Shown here: positions 24,501 through 36,500 of the stretch, one piece after another | How the letters are laid out: each line of letters opens with the position of its first letter | Position numbering within the stretch: the stretch's first letter is position 1 | DNA from: Tamarix chinensis | Taxonomy: Eukaryota; Streptophyta; Magnoliopsida; Caryophyllales; Tamaricaceae | NCBI GenBank assembly: GCA_030549775.1 | Contig: CM060175.1 | Span: forward strand, 64,035,245-64,099,244 | DNA: 64,000 nt | Reading direction: 5' to 3' | Translations under genes and position numbers: made by a program | Notes under the pieces: model-generated | What the model was told of the DNA's origin: nothing | Seen by the model: the letters and a program-made list of their open reading frames with translations, nothing else | Databases searched by the model: none

Positions 24501-27500
24501 GAACAACATTTGTCCTTGAGCAACAGAGATTGGCAACGAACAAAGATTTAATTAGTCATGGATGATTGAAACTAAGATTAAGAACTTGAAAAAAATTTAG
24601 CTCAAATCAATCGTCTTCCATGTCATTGCTCTAAATCAGCTTGTTTGTGGTCTCCGAATTTGGTTTAGATAAGCTAATTTTTATGAATAACTTGACTAGC
24701 ATAATATACCAATAGTTTTGTAATTACGTTAAGGTATGCGCGCCCATAATACAAGAGACTTCACCTACCACTTTGCATAGATACTAACCCATTAATTCCA
24801 GTTTAGTCTAGTTAATCAACTACACTAACAAATAATAAGTTTTACATATTATGCTCGTATCTGAACCATGCTTAATTAAAAAAAAAATAGCATTCAGAAT
24901 CACATTCATCTATTAATTGGTTTATACCCTTAATCTGCTTAAGTAATTTGGTATTAGGATGATAGTTAACCTATAATGCATATGTGATTTGGTAATCCAA
25001 TAGTTGGATATAAGACAAACGTATTTAATTGGTACGGTTTGTTAAGTGTTTCTTGTACATTATTTTTATTAAAATGTGTCTAGTAACTAGGAAATGCAGA
25101 CCTGGCAAAGCCGATGTGCCATAGGTTATTCGAATTGAATAACCCGAAACCATACCAGATTTGGACCTGAAAATAGAAAAAAAAATATTAAAACTGATTT
25201 TGACCCAAAATCCAAAACCCGACCAAACCATAATAGACCCAAAGTTAGTAAGACCCAATAACAATCTGACTCCAAATTTATCCAAACCGAGCACTATCCA
25301 TACCGAACATAAACCCGAACCCAAACAAAACTAAAGTCAAACCTAGTATATATTTAGCAAAGTTAACATGAACAAACTACAATAAAATAATCAAACTGAA
25401 TCAACTAACTAATACCATGTTTACATTTCCTAAAGAATCTAAAATGTAAGAAAAGTATCAAACACTCTAACATGGAAAATCAATTATAAGTGATTAACCA
25501 TACAAATTATACTCACTACTATTATCTTAAGATTAGGTTAATAAACAAGATATATATGATATCTAGTATCAATTAACATTAGGTTGACCGTAGAATAAAC
25601 AAGTCCAATATTTTATTTTGGTAATAATGTTTTCCATGTATAATTGCATAGTTTACCACAACATTTTCTTAACATACTAGCATCTTAATATCTCCTAAAA
25701 TTCATAAGACCACCCTAATTAGCACCACATTGGTTATCGATCTTGTAAAAATAAAAGGTAAATCCATCTTCAATTTTATATAAGTTGATCCCATTGCATG
25801 GATTTAACCTAAATTACACTAAAAAAATTAATGCCATAAAAAATTCATAAAACTCATAATCTATTTGTTATAATCAATGTCAATAAAAATTCCAAATCAA
25901 ATTCACCTAACCCATACCTAATCAAACCTAAGGCTCCGTTTGGATTGGGGTGGAAGAAGGTTAATGGAGGTGAATAAATTGATTCACCCCGTTTAGATAT
26001 CAGGTTAATAATTTTACCTGGGTGAATCGAGGTTAATGTTTTACCTCCATTCACCTCGATTAACCTTGTTTTTATTAACCTCCGATTTCGGAGGTAACGG
26101 AGGTGAAGATGAAAGAATAAGTAAATTTTTGACTTGATAGGACCAAAATACCCTATAATATGACTTATTTATTTAATACAAGGGTATAAATATCTTTTCT
26201 TTTTTTTTAATCTTCATTCACCTCAAGTTAAACGAAAATTTTAAAACATTCACCCCGATTCACTCAGACTAGGTTAATATCATCCAAACAGCATTTTAAA
26301 ATATTCACCCCGATTCACCTCCATTCCCTTCGCCTAGGTTAATTTTTAATGTTTACCCCTACCTCGATTCACCCCAATCCAAATGGAGCCTAAAGTTCGC
26401 AGATTCGATTTGAGCCCAAACCATATCAATGTAATACCACATAAATATATTTACATTTTGTCACAATAGATTCTTTGAGTAACATATGTATTATGAGTGT
26501 AAATTTTGGTTTGGATCATGTAATAATATTTTCTTAGTATATAAGCCATATTGGAGCTTAAAAAGCATTATTTCTATATATAATGGTTCATAGTGTATTG
26601 TAGGGATCACATGATATTAGGGTTACAAGGTTTTCATATGATATTATTTCATTGAGAAATTATAAAATATTATCGGGCATTGATCTTAATATAATATGAG
26701 TTTTTAAGGTATTTGTCTTATGATATTTATAAATTCTTATTTTTCATATGATATTAATATTATTTTTATTAATAATTTCCTCACTGATAATAATATATGT
26801 ATGGCTTGGAAAGTTTATTCATGAATTATCTCACATGATAGCAATATTATTTTCCTAAAATTATTTTTTCACCATTAGTAATGATAATAATATATGTTAA
26901 GGTTTAATTGGTAAATAAAATTAGTAAATAATCATTTAGTTGTTACCTGATATTTTGTCTGGGGCAGCTTATGACAATAGTAGATAAAATCTAAATTTTA
27001 AGATGTGGATTTATTTATCTAATAGGGTGGCCATCTTTAGTCAACTAGGAAATAACTTGATAGACTCGGTAAAAATATGTTCTCTCTTTTACCCACCCAA
27101 CCTCTAGCAATTATATGAACTCCCGATTGGGGTATATCAAAAAGGAAATAAACACATTCGGTGGAAATAAGAGTGCCAATGGGGAAAATATGCGTGGAGG
27201 GGTAAGATTTTTGGGATCAAAATAATACATTTAAGCATAAACAGAGGTAACCTGCACCTTCTGCTTTTCATATTCTTCTGCTCCTGTATACTGATTTTGT
27301 CGGTTAAGGCTTCTAATCCTTTTGCAACATGTTACTTTCATTTTATTATTATTATAACACTTGGAAACTTAAGCAGATACGGCATGCACGAAATAATCCT
27401 GATTGGTGAATTTGACATTGAAATCAGCTAAGGAAGCAAATATTGGATACATGGATTTGTCGCTTATTGATGAATTTTCAACTTTGAAACATGGGCCATA

Positions 27501-30500
27501 TAAAATTTTCTATAACATACCTACCAGGTCATTGGGCCAGGGAATCAAATAAGTAGATACACAATTAGATTAAACTGATGACATCAATCATAATTTTCGT
27601 AAAAAATTGACCCATTATGCTTAGGAGCTTAGTTTCAATGACATGGTTAGTGGATACTTGCAGGATATGTGGGTTCACAAAGGAAAAAGGTCCTAGTGCA
27701 TGCCTTACGACATAAGCTTATAATTCATTGAAAGCTTTGATTATATACTTGCATAATTCAGTCTAATATATCATGGCCCCATTGTTGGGTCTTAGTTTGT
27801 ATTTTAATTTGGCTACAAAGCTACTAGTATTCATCACACTGTACTATTAGTTCATATAATCGATGATGAATCAAATTTCTTTTACATACAAAGTTCATGT
27901 AAATATAGAAGTGGGTTATTCGTAATTCTCTATTAATAGGTAATGTTTAGAAGTAAATTTGTTTATCCATTAGCATAGTCCAACATCCATTTGGTTAGTT
28001 TGTGATACAGATGATAATGAATATACTCTAAGAGGGTGATGATTAAATTTAGATGCATACATACATTAAATTTTATATTAGTGAGTACAGTTAATATATT
28101 TAATTTGTTACTCATTTTTATATATAACAGATTAAGATCTAGGATAATTAAGTTGATAAACAACTAACTCCTAGAATTATTTGGAAAATAGTTGTTTGGA
28201 AAAGTATTATATATGGAAGGTACTTAGTTTTAGAAAGGTGATTAAATAAGGAATGAATAAGAATGTGCACATATGGTTTTGTGCATTGGTTATATTATAT
28301 GGGCACCTTGAATAAGATACTAGAATTTAAAATGAATGACTTAAGTTGGGCTCAAGGTCCTTTGGGGTTGGCCTCCTGGAGTTGAGGATCGGCAATAACC
28401 TTTCCTTAGTTTGTGGTAACATATAGTCACTTGGTTTATTTACCTCGCCAAAAGCTAGTTAGGGCTCCATGTCTCCCCTATTAGGATTCTACAGACCTCT
28501 TAAGGGCTACACACTTAAGAATTAGATGACCTAGGTGAGATTTGTCCCAATTGGATTGATTCCGTTAGGTTAGCCCAAGAGGCGGTCCTCCTGTGGTAGG
28601 TTTTGTGTGAACATTTGCCCCTTTGGATTTATTCCACTCCGTTTGGCAAGTGACCCTCCTAATAGGTTTTGGTTGCCCACTCAATTAAGTAAAACTAGCT
28701 AATGTGTTTTGTAGTTTTTTAATAATATGGATTAGTAAATGGAAAGTTGTGGAATTTTTATATAATGTTCTGAATGTGGTTTTTTTAATATACTCAGTTA
28801 ATTATTATTTGTTCTTTTTATACAATGAGTTATTTAGTTGTTCCCTTAGCTAACTCATTACTACTTTAAACCAGGTTGCAATGATTCATGATGCACATGG
28901 TGAGCGGGTATTATATGACCATACTTAATCATGGATGCATGTTTACAGAATGAATTGAGAGAACGAATGATAGCAATCTAGAGCTTTCGATTTTGTTTTT
29001 TTAGTAATTAATGCCATAGACTTATTATTTCTACTTTGGTTGAGCTCATAAATCTTTGATGTTATTTTCTTGTGTGGACATCATTATTGGTTTCAATATG
29101 GGTATTCTTTTAATTATTGAACTAGTTGGTGTTTGTTTTAAACCATGCTAACTAGTGTAACTAGGACAATGTTGTCTACTTGCACTAAACGGGGCAATAA
29201 TACCCCAATATTGGTTAAAGCTTCCACATTTTTCTTTAATTTTTGAATGGTTTGGTTTCAAAAATCAAGAGTGCTACAATTAGACCCAGTTTTTACCCCA
29301 ATCTGAAACAATCTGCATTGAAACATACCCGAATAACCTGTTTGGAACCCTAGGTTTTAGTCAATTTGCATAGTGTTTGACAATCTGTCCATATACATTC
29401 TCACTCTTAAAATGCATAATATTCCATGACTGGCTTCCTAGTTTTCTATTCCCAGGAAATCAAAATGAAAACGAGACCAAATATTGATTAAGATGGGTTG
29501 ATATTGTTTAGATTTTGGTTGATATCGTTTACAATCTATTAATAGTTACAATATTTTTTTTTTTAAAAAACCCATAAATGCATCATAATTGTGCACTGCA
29601 GAGGTAGGGGCAGCCCTTAACAAGTATTATGCTAGTAGTGCACTAGTTGGACATCTTTCACACCTTGTAACAACAAGAACCCTCAACTAGTCAATCAAAA
29701 AAGAAGAAAAAGACCTTTTATTAGAAGTCATAAATTGAAGCAATTTTTTCTTAGAAAGAGTCCATTTCAGGATTAAGAATAGATTGATAACCCACAGCGG
29801 AAGATCTAGGTTCTACAAAGACTTCCTTTTCATCTAACAAAGGTGAATCATTCTTGGTATTAGTCATTTCTGACCTAGCACAGAACTCACAATATAGTCT
29901 TGCTATACCCAGTGGCCATAGACACCCATCTCTAACTTATTGATTGTCTTATTGTCCTAACAGATCTATTTAAATGATATTTTAGGCCTAATAGCCGATG
30001 AATTTATGCATAACGCATAAAGTTGATTACAATTTCTAAATCTAATAAAATATCCTTATAACTCCTTCATATTGTTGTTTTTATATTTCCTCAAAATTGT
30101 ATCCCTTTCATATTCACAATATGATGATCACTGAGGGATGGATTTGGGATAGAAGAAGAGGCAGAAGAGAGCTCCTTCCTCCTGCCTATGGTGATGGAAG
30201 GTAGAAGACAGCAGGGAAAGAGGAGAGGAAGGGCCGGTGACCATTGTGGGGTTGGTGGCAGCAGGCGGCAATGGGTAGGGAGCCAAGGAGAGAGGAGGGG
30301 GTCAACACAAAAGGGAGAGAGGAGAGAGGAGAGAAGAGAGACTAGGAATTGGTTTATGCCAATTCTCCTAACTGATTTGTTGTGAAGGTTGAGCTTTTAT
30401 TTATAGGGGAACATAGCTTGGGAGCAAGTCAGGATTTCCTAATAGGCCTGTGTTTAATAGACTTTTATAATTCCTCATTGAAAAACCCTAATTGCAAAAA

Positions 30501-33500
30501 TCCTAATCAACTAAGACCCACTAAGAATTAACCTAAAACAAAATCTGCTACTTATTAATAAGACCAAATCTAACCCATCAAATTGGACCCAAACCTTACG
30601 GGCTCGAGCCTGACTATAGGCCTGGTCCATGAAAGCATTATTGACATTACTCCACTCCTCCAAAGCATGTCCTCAAGCTTGAAGTGGAGAAAGCAGTATC
30701 GGAATTCATCCAAGGTTTCCCGAGATGCATATTTAGAAGGTAACCCGGCCCATTTGACCAAGACATTGCATACACCTTGGTGGAGAAGCCAACAAAGCAC
30801 AAGCTAAGGAGCCACACTGCTCGGTGGTGGAAAGGACAAAACCGTAGTTAGAGGTAGTCCCACAAATGGCTTCTAGCTACAAGACATGAAACACTAGATA
30901 AAGGTGACTCTCTTCGAGAAGAGCTAGCCAATATGTAGCCAAACCAATCCCTATCAAGACTTGGAATGTCCCATATAACTTGGTTGTGAGTTTTGGTTAG
31001 GACGGCGAGCAATCGAAAATGGGTGATAAGGTTGTAGGCGAACCCAAACCAAAGCCCTAGGTCAAACGATAATGTCCTATCTTGCTCGGAAATGTAACTG
31101 CTTGAAGCAGTTCTAAGCTTGTAGCAGCTTGTCTCGAGCATCACGCAAATGATGACTTGTCCAGCCAGGCATCCACCTTGGCATAGGGTAAGGTAGCAAC
31201 CGAGGAGGATCACTCCCATGCACTAGTCGAAAGTGCGTAATCTGCATTGATGTCCAATAGAAAGTATAATAGAAATATTCTTCCCACAGAACCCATCAAA
31301 CCCATCTATGGGGGAGATGGCTAACAAAGCACTGGAAACACATTTCCACCACATGACTTACTATCTCAATTTGGCCATCAAATTGAGGGTGGTAGTTAGA
31401 GGATAGATCCAACTAAGTACCATATAGATGGAAAAGTTCTTTCCAAAGAGTATTGGTGAAAACCAGGTCCCTATTAGTAACGATTAATTCAGGCATGCTA
31501 AGCAACTTCACAATGTGAGAGAAAAATACCCAGACCACAAAGGTTGTCATATACAATTAGTCAAGGGAAATGAAGTCTGCTAGCTCGGAGAGACGGTCAA
31601 CAGTCACAAGTAAAACACTTTTTGCCATAAGACTTTGGAAGTTTGTCGGTGAAGTTCATAAAGATATCAACCCATATCTAAGAGGGAATTAGCAGTGGTT
31701 GCCAGCCGACTGGATGAACATGTAGTCTTAGAGTGTTTCCCTAAGGCCGCACAAATAAAATTCTGCCCAATTGCAATGGATTATCTTCTAAACACCTTCA
31801 TGGTCATGGTCACGGAAGACACAACAATGATGGTAGTGAAGTGGATTGAAGATATATCCTTCCATGATTCCAGAGGAGTTCATTGCAAATTTCCTAATAG
31901 GACCTAAGACTTCCGCCCTAGATATCCTTGACAAGGGTTTGTAATTCGTACTCATACCTAGGGCCCTAAATGAGTCGAGCTAAGACAAGCCAAGCTCGCT
32001 AGCTTTTACACTATCAACAAGCTCGAGTCCAAATTTTATATGCTCAAGCTCGGCTCTTTTATTAAACAAGCCTAAAATTAAGGCTCGAACTCGGCTTGTT
32101 TAACTAAATAAACAAGTAGAGCCGAGACCTTAATGAGCCAAGATCAAAAAACTCACAAACCAGATCTATTCGCTTACAGCTCTACCCGCACTTCCTCACC
32201 AAGATCCTCGAGAAGAGAAACCCCTTTGATGTTTCCATTACATTTGTGACTTGATTGGTCCCACTGAACTTAATACAACTTGAAAGCCAAAACCTAGAAG
32301 GTGGTTGACCCAATGCTACTAAGTTGATGTATTGAATCTCTACTCTATTATAGACTATTGTCATGATGACAAACTCACAAACCCAAAGATAAGGGCAACA
32401 ATTCTTCACTGTGATGGCGAGCCCAAGTAATTCTTGCTCATCAGTGAGCAACTTATTATGATGTTCCCCTAGTCTCCAACTAAAGTAGGCAATGAGGTGC
32501 CCTTCCTAACGAAGAATCGCGCCAATGATGCTCCCTAAGGCATCACATTCTACTATACACTATTTAGAAAAATCTGGAAGCTATAACACAGGGGCTAATT
32601 TAATGCAGTCTTTAAAGTTAACAATGCATTAAGGGACCAAATAAAGTCATTCTTATGGATCATATCCGTGAAGGGGGTTGCAAGCTCACCATAACCCTTA
32701 ATAATTTTTCCCATTTAACCCTAAGAACCCTCAACCTCAAGTTTAAAAAGTTCAAAAAAATTTAGGCACAAACCACTTGTTAACTACCAGCAACTTAGAA
32801 GGAATAGCTCATGAGCCCTCGGTATTTAGAGTATCATGTGAAAGTGGATTATGTGCTCCATCACATGGAATAAAAGATCGTTTGATAAACTGAAATATCC
32901 CCAATATATATCGAATTTTTTTTCAATACACGAAATGTCCAATATGCAATGTAGAAATAATATCACTTGCATATCAACCAATATACTACATTTAGGTTAA
33001 TATTTATCAATATATTATTAATATTTGTCGATATCAATTATATATGCCGATATTTGTTGCAGACAAAAAAAAAATCACGCAGACAATCGCAACATACAAA
33101 ATATCATTTGCAACACCCTAATACCACAACAACAGTTTTATTGCCTATTCCACCCACATATAACTGTAATCACGAATGTCATCAAAGAAGATTAAAACCA
33201 ACACAAATAGGGGTAGAAGACCTCTTTCATCGGCTCTTACAAGGTAAAGAAGTGTTGATCAATCCAAATGACATCACCAATAACTCAAAGTGGCCATGAT
33301 GAGTGCAAAAGGCTATCTCCACATCATGTGAGGCCCTTTGCATCTGGTGATAGCCGAACAAAGATCACCCTATGTAGCTCATCTAGGAGTTTGTCGACTA
33401 CTAAGATCAAAAACTTATCCTTGATAGTCCATGCATTGAGTTCCCCGGTAGTCCACACCATGTGCCATCATGTTTCCTGACTAGGAGAAAAGGCGAGGCA

Positions 33501-36500
33501 AAAGGAGATCGACAATGGCGATAATGCCTTTATGTAACATCTCTTAACATTGTTTTTCAATCTCCTCTTTTTGAAGATAGGGCTACTGATACTACAGTCA
33601 TCTAGCCTGGAAAAGAATGTGATGAGCATGAGATTATGGGGGTGGAAGAGCAGTTGATTCTTCGAATAATTCTACAAAGTTAAATAGCATTTTGTCAACC
33701 ATGTCTTGGTCATCATCCCGCCCTTCAATGGCCAAGCTCCATATCTAGGTGCATTCCAGCATATGCCCGTACCATGCCAATCTTCACCCACATATGTCAA
33801 CAGTCATGGTTAGGGCCAAAAAGTCCCAAAAAATAAGGCCCAAAGTACTTAAACACTTTAAATGGAGCACAATATCAAATCCATCCAAGAGTATAGCCAA
33901 AAACTCCACCATAGGTGCGGTGGTCAACTTGTACAGGCACTAGCCCACTTGTGCCAAGGCTAAGGACTTAGTCCCCATTGATTACCATTACATGCATCTC
34001 TTTGGTTTGCCACCACAATACTTATAAAATCCTGTGGAGTCTACAAGAACAAGGGTGGGCCTCCCAACCACTATGGCTCATAGTTGCATTGTCTGGGTAT
34101 TTTTAATTCCAGATCCCAAGAGGATTGATGTGTTAGTACTACAAGAGGATTGATCAGATCCCAAGGTACTGTTGTCAGATTCAACCACCACGACCCAGAA
34201 GAGCATCTTAGCCTTATTTTCAAGAGTGAAGCGGTGACCACAATGAAACTAAAGTCCCTTTTCCCTTCTATCCAAAATTTTACCCCGAGTTAGTTTCCGA
34301 GCAAAGAATGGAACCTTTGTAGTTGGGGATGAATTCTTAAAGTTTTATTTTTGGTTAATATTGATGGTTAAGTTTTTCCTTGGGGGTGCTAAATTTCCAA
34401 CCCCTCGGCCTCCTCCTAACCCCCCCAACCCAATTTCCATTCATAGGCACAAACAAGATTCAACGCGGCAACTAAATTCTCAAGTTTAGGTAGTTCTACA
34501 TTAATCCATAATGTTACAATAGTAGCACGGGCTAACAAGGATTGGAATTATCATTAGTATTCTTTCACCGTTCCAATCTACATTAGGCACACCAATTCAC
34601 CCAAAGCATTGCTACACAAAGGTGGTCTGAATTTGAGATTGCCATGGTACTTGAAGAACTCCCAATTGAAAGTCAACCTCCAATTCCAAAGTATGGTATT
34701 ATAACTGAGCCTACCTAACCAAGTGGTGTGAATCTCACCCTAGCTTGTTCTCTTCGAGGTAAATTAATGTCAGGAGAACAAGGCACAACAGTTAAGCCAT
34801 TCCAAGGATCCTCTGTCCAATCATAGGTTGGAAACTCCATCTTAGTATACCTAAAAGGGTTCAGTTGATGATATAGATCAATAGAGGCCAAGGCTGAAGC
34901 TTGTGTCCTAATTAAATTATGGATCAGATCAAGTAGCAGTGGAGAGGGCCACACCTTGAGGCAGAGGAATTGGGTCTAGTAACACCCGTGAATCGCACGT
35001 CACTTCACTCCTAGGCGATGGCAGGGCAAGGGTGGTCAACTTTCATCCACCATTGATTCAGGTTATTTACATTTTGCCAACACATAATTTCACCCAATTT
35101 GGACACCTCTTCAACTTGATTGCAACATCTTCAACAAACTTGAGGGAATCCTTAATCTCCTCAACAGTTTTTTGGACCTCTTATTGTGCTTGCTGATTTT
35201 CCTTGCACAGTTTTCCCATAGCGTTTGAGTTTTGTCTATCTTTAATTTAGCCACAAGGGTAGCAATTTGATCCCATGTCCCTTGGCTCTAGTACCAATTT
35301 GGTATGTTTATTAGATATAGATCAAATAATGGGACGATAAAAAGATAGATTTGAGATAGAAGAAGAGGCTGAAGAGGGATCCTTCCTCTTCTGCATGGTG
35401 GAGGAAGGTAGAAACGGCAAGGAAAGAGGGAAAGAAGAATCGGCAGCCACCCAACAAGCAAGTAGAGGGGAGAGGGTCAACACAAGAGGAAGAATAAGAG
35501 AAGATTGGATTTGGTTTATGCCAATTCTCCAAGCCGGTTTATTGCGGAGGCCGAGACTCTTATTTATAGGGGAACATGACTTTAGAGGCAAGTCAAGGTT
35601 TTCTAGCATGCCTAGTTTTGATAGGCCTTTTATAACTAAGACTTATCAAACCCTAATTAGCTAAGGTTCCCTTAGAACAAACCTAAAACAAAACTTGCTA
35701 CTTATTAATAAGACCTACCCATCAGGTTGAGATTGGACCTGAGCTTGATGGACATGGGCTCGAATATAGGCTTGGCCCACAATAGCATTGGTGACAGTTT
35801 TGCTAAGATCTTGAATGTATGACCTATTCTACAAAATTTCATAAAAATATTAATCTAGTAGTTTGATGGTGACTAGTCACTTTCCAAGATGTGGTTTAGC
35901 TCACTCCTTTAGGGAGGGGGATAAGTCTTGGTTAGACGTGAAGGAATTTGAGAGTTGGCTAGCATTGGGTTTATTTATTTACTTGGTCCCAAATGAGGGA
36001 TGCAATATTATCTAACATTAGTTGACATGGAAATTTTACTGTGTGCTTCGACCTGATTTTCAAGTGTGTTACAAATTTGGATGTATTACGTGAGGAATTT
36101 CTGATTAAAGATGTTGACAGTCATAGACAGTATATTCTTAAATTTTTGAAGTACTATTTTGGCAGATATCATTGTTGTTGCAACCTTGCTAGATATGTTG
36201 GCGGCGCATGACATGAGTATGGTTGGAGTGTCATCATTAAAGTTTTGTTTCATCATCCTACACTATCTTCAAAGATTTTGTTGGAATACATAGTATGACT
36301 TCATCGGCGAGTCTTGATTCTCACATCTGGACATAATTTATCATAATGAACAATGGCTCTATGCCAGAGATAGCCTACTACTAGCCTCAAGCTAGTGGAG
36401 GCAACAACTAGCCTTAAGCTGGTGGAGGCAAGGTTGCATACATTCAAATCTCACCAAACAATGTCAATGACAAGACTCAATCTAGGCATTGGTGGTGTTG

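Larger units (their letters stand above)
30098..35796 (-). mobile_element. Ty3/gypsy retrotransposon 2 (chromodomain type) inside ELP2 intron 4
   Basis: Two related LTRs, about 30098-30646 and 35300-35796, both starting TGTCA when read on the minus strand. Next to the right LTR is a primer-binding site for initiator Met-tRNA (minus TGGTACTAGAGCC, 35284-35296). Next to the left LTR is a polypurine tract (GGAGGAGTGGAGT, 30648-30660). In minus order inside are gag N-terminus (34715-34954), RNase H-like sequence (32300-32450), integrase (31300-31700) and a chromodomain (30680-30790). All frames are broken. No target duplication could be matched, so the outer edges are approximate. It lies in the same direction as ELP2, so its LTR polyadenylation signals would face the transcript. 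Confidence 0.85.
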
